Source: CAZHGD01 sp964531735 (GTDB lineage: Bacteria; Armatimonadota; UBA10988). Taken from it: DNA of 64,000 nucleotides. The DNA lies in NCBI GenBank assembly GCA_964531735.1, contig CAZHGD010000010.1, positions 19,804-83,803 on the forward strand, in the 5' to 3' direction. The notes beneath the pieces were generated by a model. That model ran no database searches, was not told the origin of the DNA, and worked only from the letters and a program-made list of their open reading frames with translations. Position 1 is the first letter of the stretch; each line of letters starts with the position of its first letter. This document shows, one piece after another, positions 35,836 through 44,422 of this stretch. A program made the position numbers and the translations under genes.

Positions 35836-35865
35836 CCGCCCCCACGACTGCCGTCGCGGGGGCGG
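35836..35865 (+). terminator. Probable terminator after ahcY
   Basis: Arms 35836-35848 and 35853-35865 pair over 13 positions with one A-C mismatch and a 4-base loop (tgcc), followed by only a short T-run (ctttggg). It separates ahcY from the GGDEF gene. Confidence 0.5.
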
Positions 35866-35976
35866 TGTGCTTTGGGACGGCAGGATTCCGCTGCGGATGG
35901 CGAACCATCCATCCGCCCGTTGGCGGAACTTGGCGCGGGGAGCGGATTCACAATAGAGACAGGTGATACGGCGGCT

Positions 35977-37860
35977 ATGCACAAGGGCTCTTCGCCAGTG
36001 GTGTTGGTGATTGAGGACGACAAGGCGCTCGGTCAGGCGCTGAGCAACCATCTGCGGTTCCGCGGCGATGCGGTGGAGTCCGTTGGCACGGGTGGCGAAG
36101 GCCTGTCGCGCCTGCAGGCGGGCGGCGTGGACGTGGTCCTGTGCGACATCGGCCTGCCGGACATGTCCGGGCACGACGTTGTCAGACAGGCTCTGTCGGG
36201 TGCCGAGGCGAGCGCCGAGGGGCGGCCCGAGTTCGTCATGATGACGGCCAATCCGACGCTCGACAACGCCATCGCGTCACTCGAGCTCGGGGCCTTCCAG
36301 TTCGTCACCAAGCCACTGTCGATGCCGTTCCTGGAGGTCGTGATCGACCGCGCCCTGAGCTTCCGGGCGGCCCGGCGCGAATCGCGGCGGCTCCAGGAGG
36401 AGCAGGAAGCGCTGGTGCTCAGTGCGCTGGCCGATGTGACCGGCAACCTCGGTTTGGTGGGGGCGTTGGAATCGGTGCTGCGAGCGCTGCATGTGCTGCT
36501 GCGGCCGGCCCATGCGGCCATCTGGCTGGCCGACCCCGACGAAGGCAGTCTGCGCTGCGTCACCAGCCGCGACGACGCATCCGAGGCCCTGTCCAACGAG
36601 CACGAGATCATCGCGCGCGAGTGCTTCGGCGCCGAATGCCTGGTCTGCCGCGAGATCGACCGGATGCACTACGGCGCCGCGCCGATCCAGGTGGACGACG
36701 CGACCGAAGGCGCCATCAGCATCGATTTCGACGACGAATGCCCCATTGACGACGGCAGTCGTGCGGAGCTGCTGACCACGCTGGCCCGGTTCGCCGGTAA
36801 CGCCGTGCGCAAAGAGCGGCTCTACGCCGGCCTCGAACAGTCATCGATGCAGATCTCCTCGCTTTTCGAGGTGGGCCTGGCGATGAGTTCCGAGGTGTCG
36901 CTGCAGCGCCTGTTCGAGGTCATTGTGGACAGCGCGGCCCGGATCAGCGGCGCGGATCGTTGCAGCCTGATGCTGATCGACCCCGGTCAGGAGACACTGC
37001 GGATGCGCGCGGCGGTGGGCATCCCGCCCGAAGTGGTGGCCAAGGCCGAAGCCCGGGTCGGCGAGGGCATCGCCGGTACCGTGGCCAAGACCGGTGAGCC
37101 GCTGTTCATCTCGAACATCGAGCAGTCCGGCCGCTTCCAGCGCAAGAACGCCTCGGAGCGCTACAACAACACGTCGCTGGTCTGCGTGCCGATCCGCATG
37201 CACAACCGCGTGGTCGGCGTGCTCAACGTCAACAACAAGCGCGATGGTACCAGCTTCAACGAGAACGACCTCAACCTGCTCACGCTGCTGGCCAGCCAGG
37301 CCGCGGTGGCGCTCGACAACGCGCACCGCTACCAGGATCTGAGTGAGAAGGCCATCACCGACGGACTGACCGGCGTCTACCTGCGCCGGTACTTCGACGA
37401 GTGCCTGGAACGCGCCGACCGCAACGCGCGCAGCACCGGGCGCGCGTTCTCGCTGCTGATGGTCGACATCGACCACTTCAAGCGGGTCAACGACAACTAC
37501 GGCCACCAGACTGGTGACGAGGCCCTGAAGGTCGTGGCCAACATCCTCAAGGGCCTCGTGCGCGACGACGACCTGGTCTGCCGCTACGGCGGCGAGGAGT
37601 TCGTGATCATCCTGGCGCGCGCCGGCCGGGACGCGGCCCAGCGCGTGGCCGAACGCGTCCGCGCCACGGTCGAGGGCCACGAAGTGCGCACCACCGAGCA
37701 CGCGCTGCGGATCACCGTCAGTATCGGCGTCGCCTCTTTCCGCAACGAGTTGCGCGCTCCCGAGGACCTGGTCAAGGCGGCCGACGAGGCGCTGTACGCG
37801 GCCAAGGAGACCGGGCGGAACCGGGTGGTGGTGGCGCCTGAGCCGTCCGAGGTCAGTTGA
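35977..37860 (+). CDS. Response-regulator diguanylate cyclase (REC-GAF-GAF-GGDEF)
   Basis: 627 residues. The receiver domain (1-125) has the acidic cluster E13-D14-D15 and phospho-acceptor D57 in LCDIGLPDMSG. A coiled linker leads to a GAF-like region (about 150-280, with clustered Cys/Asp: CFGAECLVCREID), a second clear GAF (about 300-445), then a GGDEF domain with signature GGEEF (538-542). An inhibitory I-site R529-x-x-D532 precedes it by the standard 5 residues, so the enzyme should be active and feedback-inhibited by cyclic di-GMP. It makes cyclic di-GMP from two GTP in response to phosphorylation and GAF ligands. ATG 35977 has only a distant AGGTGA; earlier in-frame codons are poorly supported. 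An NtrC-type regulator follows. Confidence 0.92.
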   Translation: MHKGSSPVVLVIEDDKALGQALSNHLRFRGDAVESVGTGGEGLSRLQAGGVDVVLCDIGLPDMSGHDVVRQALSGAEASAEGRPEFVMMTANPTLDNAIASLELGAFQFVTKPLSMPFLEVVIDRALSFRAARRESRRLQEEQEALVLSALADVTGNLGLVGALESVLRALHVLLRPAHAAIWLADPDEGSLRCVTSRDDASEALSNEHEIIARECFGAECLVCREIDRMHYGAAPIQVDDATEGAISIDFDDECPIDDGSRAELLTTLARFAGNAVRKERLYAGLEQSSMQISSLFEVGLAMSSEVSLQRLFEVIVDSAARISGADRCSLMLIDPGQETLRMRAAVGIPPEVVAKAEARVGEGIAGTVAKTGEPLFISNIEQSGRFQRKNASERYNNTSLVCVPIRMHNRVVGVLNVNNKRDGTSFNENDLNLLTLLASQAAVALDNAHRYQDLSEKAITDGLTGVYLRRYFDECLERADRNARSTGRAFSLLMVDIDHFKRVNDNYGHQTGDEALKVVANILKGLVRDDDLVCRYGGEEFVIILARAGRDAAQRVAERVRATVEGHEVRTTEHALRITVSIGVASFRNELRAPEDLVKAADEALYAAKETGRNRVVVAPEPSEVS

Positions 37861-37886
37861 CAACCGGGTCTGCTTTGTCCTAGGAT
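37857..37886 (+). promoter_or_regulatory. Promoter of the NtrC-type regulator, overlapping the preceding stop codon
   Basis: TTGACA (37857-37862, perfect) starts within the last codons of the GGDEF gene; 18-base spacer; TAGGAT (37881-37886). Start near 37893, leader about 30 bases. Confidence 0.65.
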
Positions 37887-37923
37887 CGCCAGCGTCTGGA
37901 CCGCTACCAACGGGGCCCGCCGC

Positions 37924-39366
37924 ATGTCCGAGACCACCAGTGTCCGGTTGGACGGAGTTCGTGTCCTGATCGTGGACGACGAACCCAACATGCTGCGGGT
38001 CACCCGCCGCATCCTGCACCGTCGCGGCGCCAGCGTGGAGAGCGCCACCAACGGCCTCGAGGCGCTGGACGTGCTCACCCAGTACCCGGCGGACATCATC
38101 CTGACCGACCTGATGATGCCGGTCATGGATGGTCTCGAGTTGCTCAAGCAGGTGCGGGCTCGCGACCTGGATGCCGTGGTGCTGGTACTGACCGGCCATG
38201 GCACCATGGAGACCGCCATCGAGGCGATGCGGTTGGGCGCGCGTGACTACCTGCTCAAACCCTACGATCCGGAAGCGTTTATCCTGGTCTGCCACCGCGA
38301 GATCGAAGCCGAGCGCGTGCGGCGCGAGAACCTGCGCCTGAAGGCGGCGGTGTCCAGCCTGTCGCAGCGGCTGGAGCGCTTGGAGAGCTTCGGCGAGATG
38401 GTGGGCGACAGCCGGCCGATGCAGGCGGTCTACCAGCAGATCCAGCGCCTGTGCCGGTTCCACGACATGACCGTGCTGATCACCGGGGAGACCGGCACCG
38501 GCAAGGAGCTGGTCGCCCGGGCGCTGCACCGCGGCAGCCCGCGCGCGGCACACCCGTTCGTGGCCCTCAACTGCGCGGCCATCCCCGAGGACCTGCAGGA
38601 GTCGCAGCTCTTCGGCCACAAGAAGGGCTCGTTCACCGGCGCCACCGAGGACTACGTGGGGGCGTTTGAGGCGGCGCACCAGGGCACGCTGCTGCTGGAC
38701 GAAGTGGGCGAGATGCGGCCCGAGTTGCAGGCCAAGCTGCTCCGCGCGCTGGAAGAGAAGGCCATCACGCCGCTGGGCAAGCACCAGCCGGTCACCGTCG
38801 ACGTGCGCGTGGTGGCGGCGACCAACCGCGACCTGGCGCAGGCGGTGACGGCCGGCGAGTTCCGAGCCGACCTGTACAACCGGCTGGAAGGGGCGGTCAT
38901 CGAGCTGCCGCCGCTCCGCGTGCGGCCCGACGACATTGCGGCGCTGGCCCGGCACTTCCTCGACCGGATCGCCACCGACTACGGCATGGAACCGCGCACC
39001 CTCAGTGACGATGCCGTCGCGGTGCTCCGGGCCCACCGCTGGCCGGGCAATGTCCGCGAGTTGCAGAACGTCATCCGCCGGGCGTTCGTCTTCTCCGATG
39101 CCGACATCGTCACGGCCGAAGACATCCGGATCGTCACGCCGACGGCGACGGCGCCAGTGGTGTCGGCGCCGGCGGCCATGGCCGCGCCCGATCCGGCCGC
39201 GCTGCTGGCCAGTGACGGCGATCTGGGCGTCTACGACGAGCGCGAGCGCGACCTGATCGCCCAGGCGCTCCGCCAGGCCGGCGGCAACAAGTCCCGTGCC
39301 GCCGAGTTGCTGGGCATCGACCGCAAGCGCCTCTACCGGCGCCTGGCCAAGTACGGGCTGGGCTGA
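37924..39366 (+). CDS. NtrC-family sigma54-dependent response regulator
   Basis: 480 residues. Receiver (about 10-125) with phospho-acceptor D62 in LTDLMMPVMDG; AAA+ domain (about 160-390) with Walker A GETGTGKE and Walker B GTLLLDEVGEM; C-terminal Fis-type helix-turn-helix (about 440-478, GGNKSRAAELLGIDRKRLYR). The sigma54-contacting loop reads GSFTGA (235-240) instead of GAFTGA, a conservative change found in some functional members. It should drive ATP-dependent open-complex formation at sigma54 promoters when phosphorylated. No cognate kinase is adjacent; the orphan kinases at 1491 and 24379 are candidates only by default. The ribosome site is weak (ACGGGG). It converges on the cyclase gene with 10 bases between. 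Confidence 0.93.
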   Translation: MSETTSVRLDGVRVLIVDDEPNMLRVTRRILHRRGASVESATNGLEALDVLTQYPADIILTDLMMPVMDGLELLKQVRARDLDAVVLVLTGHGTMETAIEAMRLGARDYLLKPYDPEAFILVCHREIEAERVRRENLRLKAAVSSLSQRLERLESFGEMVGDSRPMQAVYQQIQRLCRFHDMTVLITGETGTGKELVARALHRGSPRAAHPFVALNCAAIPEDLQESQLFGHKKGSFTGATEDYVGAFEAAHQGTLLLDEVGEMRPELQAKLLRALEEKAITPLGKHQPVTVDVRVVAATNRDLAQAVTAGEFRADLYNRLEGAVIELPPLRVRPDDIAALARHFLDRIATDYGMEPRTLSDDAVAVLRAHRWPGNVRELQNVIRRAFVFSDADIVTAEDIRIVTPTATAPVVSAPAAMAAPDPAALLASDGDLGVYDERERDLIAQALRQAGGNKSRAAELLGIDRKRLYRRLAKYGLG

Positions 39367-39376
39367 GCCGCCACGG

Positions 39377-41179
39377 CTACGGCGCGCCTGCGGGCGCGTC
39401 GCCAAGTCGGTAGAGCGCACAGGTGTCGAAATCCTTGGCCAAGGCGTGGTGGCCCAGGTACACGCAGTGCAGCCGGTGCGCGCCCGTCGCGGCGAGCGCG
39501 GCGGCGAACGGTTCGCTGGCGAAGGCGCAGCCCGGCGTGCCCACCTGCTCGATTCGGGCGGCCCGTGTGACGTGGCGCCCGAAGTAGTTGGTCCGGCCCA
39601 GCACGGGATCCCACTGGGCGTAGACCGGGCCGGCGTGCAGCCCGATGCGCAGCCCGGCCGGCGTCGGCAGGCCATGGCCCGACCAGTCGGTGCCGCGCAG
39701 GCGAGCCAGCAGCGCCGTGGCGCACTCGGCGCACTCGACCACGTCATCGAAGACGAGGAACAGGCCGTCGCCCCAAGTGTTCGCGAACCGCGGCGGCACG
39801 GACCGCTCGGACAGCGCCGCCGCCACTTGGTCGAGGAACGCGCTGACGAAAGCGGGCGTGCCTTCCTCACACAGGCGACCGAAGCCGTGGACGTCGGCGA
39901 ACAGCATGGCTTTGAGTTCGCGCCCGGCCACCGCGGGTGCCGGCGCCAGATGCGGGCTGACCGGCGGCGGGCCGGCGGGCGAGCCGCGCAGCGCGGCCAG
40001 GTCGAGTCGCTCGATCGGGCGGCCGAGCGATTGCCAATGGCGGGCGAACGCGGCGGTGCCCGTGTCGTTCGCGGCCGAGGCTGGGTCGAGCAGCACCAGT
40101 GCCGTCGGCTCGACGTGCCAGGCTTGCGCGCCGCAGATGGCCAGTCCCTGCGTCACGCGGTCACAGAAGCCGAACAGGTGGCGATCGCCCAGGTAGCGTT
40201 CGGTAGTGGCCTGGTGTACCTGCGTGGCGCGGTTGAGCACCTGCTCGAAGCGCTGTCGCCAGCCCGACCGTGCCGGCGCGCCATAGTCGACGCTGGTGCG
40301 GACGAAGTCCTCACGGTCGAACGGCAGGACGATGTGCAGCTCGCCACCGCGCGCGAGCACGGCTTCGGCGAACAGCAGATCCGCGCCGCAGGCGCCGGAG
40401 CAGAAGCCGAGGCTGACCTGCCGACGGTCGAGGGCGGCGGCCAGAGCCGCGGCGGCGGCCTCAATGACTGTGGCGTCGTCGGGGAAGCGGGGCTGGCTCG
40501 CCCCCGGCTGGTCGATCAGGTGCCCACTGAAGGCCACCACGCCGCCCGGGTTGACGACGGCCAGCAGGTCGCTCACGTCGAGGGCGCGCGCCAGCAGCAG
40601 GAGCTGGCGCCGCATGCTGGCCACGTCACCACGCCGCCAGCCGGCTTGCGCGACCGCGGCGGCGTAGGCGGCGCCGGCCTCGTCGCGGCGTCCCAGCAGG
40701 AGCAGCGCCTCGGCGCGAGTGGCCGTGGCCCAGTGGTCGGCGGCGGGTCCGGCCAACTGGCACAGCAGCGCGGCCGCCAGCGTCCGGGCCTCTTCGTGGC
40801 GGCCGCCAAGCCAGGCCAGGCTGGCGGCATTGATGCCGGGATAGGGCTCGCCCACCGTCTGGTACGCCTCGCGGTACCGCAGGGCGGCCAGGGCCAACGC
40901 CTCCGGATCGCCGTTGCGTTCGAAATCGTCTTTGGCCAGGCGAGCGCGCAGACAAGCGGCCTCGGTCCATAGCGCCGTGGGCAGCGACTCGGCCAGCAGC
41001 CGATCGAGCAGGACGCTGGCGCCTGGGCCGTTGCCGCCTCGCGCCAGCGCCAGTGCGGCCAGGTAGCGCAACGCCGGGTCGTCGCGGCGCGTGCGGTCGG
41101 CCGAGGCCGCCAGGTCATAGGCCTGACCGGGACAGCCGGCCGCGATCTGGGCACGGACCTGTTCGAGGATCTCAGTCAC
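39377..41179 (-). CDS. TRAFs-binding-like / Rossmann (SLOG-like) / class III nucleotide cyclase protein
   Basis: 600 residues. Residues 1-205 are helical with TPR-like pairs and resemble the TRAFs-binding (DUF4071) region seen in bacterial cyclases and MAP3K5. Residues 213-395 form a Rossmann-like unit: VVAFSGHLIDQP, LGFCSGACGADLLFAEAVLA and LHIVLPFDREDF, reminiscent of SLOG nucleotide-binding folds. Residues 420-595 are a class III cyclase homology domain: metal Asps D429 (LFADVHGFG) and D471 (NTWGDGLFLVF), and transition-state Arg in VTRAARIEQ. The usual purine-selecting Lys (K-T-x-G-D) is Asn here (N467), and the usual Asn of V-N-x-A-A-R is Thr. Nucleotide product and activity are therefore open. 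It overlaps the TIR-WD40 gene by 8 bases, so the pair is translationally coupled. Confidence 0.75.
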   Translation of the reverse strand: MTEILEQVRAQIAAGCPGQAYDLAASADRTRRDDPALRYLAALALARGGNGPGASVLLDRLLAESLPTALWTEAACLRARLAKDDFERNGDPEALALAALRYREAYQTVGEPYPGINAASLAWLGGRHEEARTLAAALLCQLAGPAADHWATATRAEALLLLGRRDEAGAAYAAAVAQAGWRRGDVASMRRQLLLLARALDVSDLLAVVNPGGVVAFSGHLIDQPGASQPRFPDDATVIEAAAAALAAALDRRQVSLGFCSGACGADLLFAEAVLARGGELHIVLPFDREDFVRTSVDYGAPARSGWRQRFEQVLNRATQVHQATTERYLGDRHLFGFCDRVTQGLAICGAQAWHVEPTALVLLDPASAANDTGTAAFARHWQSLGRPIERLDLAALRGSPAGPPPVSPHLAPAPAVAGRELKAMLFADVHGFGRLCEEGTPAFVSAFLDQVAAALSERSVPPRFANTWGDGLFLVFDDVVECAECATALLARLRGTDWSGHGLPTPAGLRIGLHAGPVYAQWDPVLGRTNYFGRHVTRAARIEQVGTPGCAFASEPFAAALAATGAHRLHCVYLGHHALAKDFDTCALYRLGDAPAGAP

Positions 41180-44100
41180 TTCGGGTCTCGGGCTGGGCGG
41201 TTGTGGGCGCGGCCCGCTGGGCCGCTGCGCGGGCCTGCATCAGTTGGTCGTACTCCGGCCTGGTCATCGCGCTGAACGGTGAGATGGTCCGGGTGTCGCG
41301 GTCAGCGAGGAACCAGCGCCCCCAGCGCACCCAAGGGTCGGTGGGGGGGCTATTGGCTAGTCGCGCGCGGACGGTGTCCAGCAGGCCGGCGGCGCCGTGC
41401 TTGCCGTAGAGGAGGTCACGGGCGTCACGCTCGTCGCGGGCCCAGCGTCGGGCTGCCGGTGACAGCCGTGCCCAGACCGTCAGATCCGGTGACCTGCTGT
41501 AGGAATCGTCGCGCACCAGGGCCGTGGCCAAGAGGACCAGCCACGACGGTGGCGGACCGAGCTGCAGGCCGACATCGGTGGCGGAGTCCGAAGCCGGCCA
41601 GGCCACCGCTCGTCCGTCGCGGCCGAAGGCGATGCCGGGCACCAACAACGGCGCGCAGACCTCGGTCGCCGTGGCGAGACTCCAGTACCGGGCCGCACCG
41701 GTCCTGGTGTGGGCCGCGAGCAGGCGCCCGTCGGGCGAGAAGCCCACCTGGTCCACCGGCAGGCCCAGTTGCAGCACCGGCCCAACCCGCTGGCCGTCGT
41801 GGGCGCGCACCAGCCGGACCGTCCCATCGCCAAAGCCCAGCCCCAGCAACGTGCTGTCCGGACTGAACGCGGCACACGGGACGTCGGCGTGGCCGGCCGA
41901 GGGTGTGGACCACTGCCGCCGCCAGCCGTCGGTGGCGTAGACCTGAACCTGCTCGGCGGCCGTCACCGCCAGCCACCGACCGTCCGGGCTCCTGGTGGCG
42001 CAGTCGGCATAGCAGCCGCGCCGCCGCAACTCGGGATCGGTCTCGTCGGCCCCGGTTGCGAACAAAACGTCGCCGGCCCGTTGCGGGCCGCCGGCGAGGG
42101 CGCGCCCGGTGGCCACGTCCCAGAGCCGGACCGCTTGGTTCGCGTCCACACCGGCGGTGAGCAGGACCTTGTCGTCGCTGCTCAGTTCAGCGTAGTTGAC
42201 CCGCGTCTGGAGGTCGATGGGCGGTGATACGGCGGCACCGGTCTGCGTGTCCCAGACCTGGCATCGGCCGCCGCTGGCGACGGTCACCAGCCGGCGGCCG
42301 TCGCGGCTGAGGGTGATCCACTTCGGACAGCGGTTGTGGGCGACGGTGACGGGCGAGCCAGCGGCAGTGGACACGTCGTAGACCAGCACATGCGGCTCGG
42401 TCCAGCGCGTCACCGCGCCGTGCGAGCCGTCGGCGCTGACGGTGAGCTGCTTGCTCAGATCGCGCCTGACCTCCAGCGGGTAGGCCACCGAGGCGGCGTT
42501 GTGCGCGTCCCACACTTGCAGGCCGCCGTCGGCGACGGTTACCAGGCGGTGGTACCGCGATTGGTAACGGGCGGCAGCGACCTGGCCACGGTGGGCCACC
42601 GGCAGGACCGGGGCCAGCCGACCGGTGCCGACGTCCCAGAACCGTGCCGTGCGGTCGCTGCCGCCGGTGAACAGGTACCGGTCGCCGCCGGCGAACTCCA
42701 GGCTCTGGATCTGCGTGGCCGCCGAACTGGCGAACTGCGCGACGAGCGCCTGCTTGGCGGGGTCCCAGACTCGGATGTCGTCGCTCGCTCTGGCCAGCCA
42801 CCCGCGCTGGGGGCTGAAGGCCAGCGCCTGTATGGGCGTAGCCTGCGGGCCTGGCCGGTAGGTCAGTTGGTGCGCGCCGGTGTCCGGCGACCAGAGACGC
42901 ACTTCACCGCCCCAGGTGCCGGTTGCCAGGCGAGCCGAGTCGTGGCTGAAGGCCAGGCAGATGACGACGGCGAGATGGTCCTGATCGTCGTGCGGCAGAC
43001 GGGCCGCCAGGCTGCCGGAGCCGGCCATCCAGATGGTGGCGTGCCGCTCGCCACCGGTGGCGATGAAGCGCCCGTCCGGGCTGGTGGCGATGGCGCGCAC
43101 GCCTTGGTCGTGCGCCTGCCAGTCGCGCAGCACGGCCCCGTCGGCCACGCGCCAGATGCGCACCAGGCCACGGTCGGTGCCCGCCAGATAGCGCTTGCCG
43201 TCCGGGCTGAAGCAGCCGCACCAGAGCTGGTGCCCCGGCGGCGCCACCAGGGGCGCCCCGCTGGCTTGCCAGGTCTGGGCGTCCCACACCTGCACGCCGC
43301 GGCCCAACACCCCGGCCAGGCGAGTCCCGTCGGGTGCGAACTGCGCATCGCGGCAGGCGCCCAGCGACTTCGGCCAGGCCAACTGGCCCAACGGCAGGGC
43401 CACGCCGTTCTGGGTCAGCGCGGCCGCCAATCGCCGCCCGGCAGTCGGCTCCTCGGGCCGGAGCCGGATCGCCTCGACCAGATGCCGGATGGCCTCGGGC
43501 TCACCGTTGCGGTCGAGTAGATCCTGGGCTTGCTGACAGTGCAGCCGGTAAGTGCCGCGCTGGGCCTCCTGCGTCGCCAGGACGGCCCAACAGGCCACGG
43601 CGGCGAACAGGCAGGCGACCACGAGCATCAGCGTCGCCAGGCCGATCAGGCGCCGCACTCGGCGCTCGTGATCTCGGCGCGCGAGGTCGTCCAGACGAAC
43701 GCCCAGCAAGCCGGCCAGCAGCTTCAGGAACCCGTACGCCCGGCCGTCCTTGCCCGGCCGGAGGTCGGCCGCGATGGGCTCGGCCCGTTCCTCGGTCAGC
43801 TCGCCATCGGGGCCGACGGCGTACCGGAGGGCCGGCACGAAGCACTCGCTGGCCTCGGCTCCCGGATGGTCGGACGCGTTGGGTTCGCCGTCTACCACCA
43901 GGCACAGGATACGGTCCGTACCGCCCATGGCCTTGAACTGCCGCACCTCTTCGTTGACGAAGCGCGACTGCGCCGAGTGGGGAGAGCAGACCACGATCAG
44001 GTGCCGTGACTGGGCCAACGCGGTCTCGATCTGGTGGCCCAGGTCAGGCGAGACCGGCAGTTCGTCGCGATCCTTGAAGATCGGGTACAGCCGCCGAGGC

Positions 44101-44252
44101 AGCCCTTCGCCCTTGAGCCGGCGCGGCACGCGGTACAACTCCAGTGCCCGGTGGAGCCAGTTGGCCCAGCGTTGGTCACGGTGGCTGTAGCTCACGAAGG
44201 CCCAGTAGTGGTACGGGGCTGGCGGTGCCAGGCTGGTCGGCACGGAGTCCAT
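41172..44252 (-). CDS. TIR domain - transmembrane - WD40 repeat protein
   Basis: 1026 residues. The TIR domain (about 15-150) starts YHYWAFVSYSHRDQRWANW; HLIVVCSPHSAQSRFVNEEV contains the expected catalytic Glu (E101 or E102) of NAD-cleaving TIRs. One transmembrane helix lies at about 202-226 (LIGLATLMLVVACLFAAVAC). The rest (about 240-940) is WD40 repeats of the type FSPDGKRYLAGTDRGLVRIW, enough for about two propellers. The topology puts TIR in the cytoplasm; the propeller side depends on insertion. TIR domains make or destroy NAD-derived signals in immunity, and WD40 propellers sense or scaffold. It is first of a coupled pair with the cyclase; the FHA kinase is 170 bases upstream. A promoter in that gap is not clear. 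Confidence 0.85.
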   Translation of the reverse strand: MDSVPTSLAPPAPYHYWAFVSYSHRDQRWANWLHRALELYRVPRRLKGEGLPRRLYPIFKDRDELPVSPDLGHQIETALAQSRHLIVVCSPHSAQSRFVNEEVRQFKAMGGTDRILCLVVDGEPNASDHPGAEASECFVPALRYAVGPDGELTEERAEPIAADLRPGKDGRAYGFLKLLAGLLGVRLDDLARRDHERRVRRLIGLATLMLVVACLFAAVACWAVLATQEAQRGTYRLHCQQAQDLLDRNGEPEAIRHLVEAIRLRPEEPTAGRRLAAALTQNGVALPLGQLAWPKSLGACRDAQFAPDGTRLAGVLGRGVQVWDAQTWQASGAPLVAPPGHQLWCGCFSPDGKRYLAGTDRGLVRIWRVADGAVLRDWQAHDQGVRAIATSPDGRFIATGGERHATIWMAGSGSLAARLPHDDQDHLAVVICLAFSHDSARLATGTWGGEVRLWSPDTGAHQLTYRPGPQATPIQALAFSPQRGWLARASDDIRVWDPAKQALVAQFASSAATQIQSLEFAGGDRYLFTGGSDRTARFWDVGTGRLAPVLPVAHRGQVAAARYQSRYHRLVTVADGGLQVWDAHNAASVAYPLEVRRDLSKQLTVSADGSHGAVTRWTEPHVLVYDVSTAAGSPVTVAHNRCPKWITLSRDGRRLVTVASGGRCQVWDTQTGAAVSPPIDLQTRVNYAELSSDDKVLLTAGVDANQAVRLWDVATGRALAGGPQRAGDVLFATGADETDPELRRRGCYADCATRSPDGRWLAVTAAEQVQVYATDGWRRQWSTPSAGHADVPCAAFSPDSTLLGLGFGDGTVRLVRAHDGQRVGPVLQLGLPVDQVGFSPDGRLLAAHTRTGAARYWSLATATEVCAPLLVPGIAFGRDGRAVAWPASDSATDVGLQLGPPPSWLVLLATALVRDDSYSRSPDLTVWARLSPAARRWARDERDARDLLYGKHGAAGLLDTVRARLANSPPTDPWVRWGRWFLADRDTRTISPFSAMTRPEYDQLMQARAAAQRAAPTTAQPETRSD

Positions 44253-44422
44253 CTACCTACTCGTTGCTGGCCTGAACGGCGACGCCGGCACTGGCGCCGC
44301 TGGGCGATGGTACCACTAGATACTGACGGTGGTTCCTCAGGCTGCCGGTCGCTCCTTCACCAGCGCCGTCGACGGGCGGGTGGGCAACCGACGGTCCAGG
44401 GCCGGGCGCGCCGCGTGGCGGC

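Noticed and set aside
36841..39870. 1009-codon open frame on the minus strand
   Set aside because: It is antisense to the GGDEF and NtrC genes, rich in Arg, Ala and His low-complexity sequence, and has no family motifs; it is a by-product of high GC.
44253..44422. Promoter or small RNA between the FHA kinase and TIR-WD40 genes
   Set aside because: No -35/-10 pair with acceptable spacing and no stable hairpin was found; the gap may be plain leader or hold a weak internal promoter.
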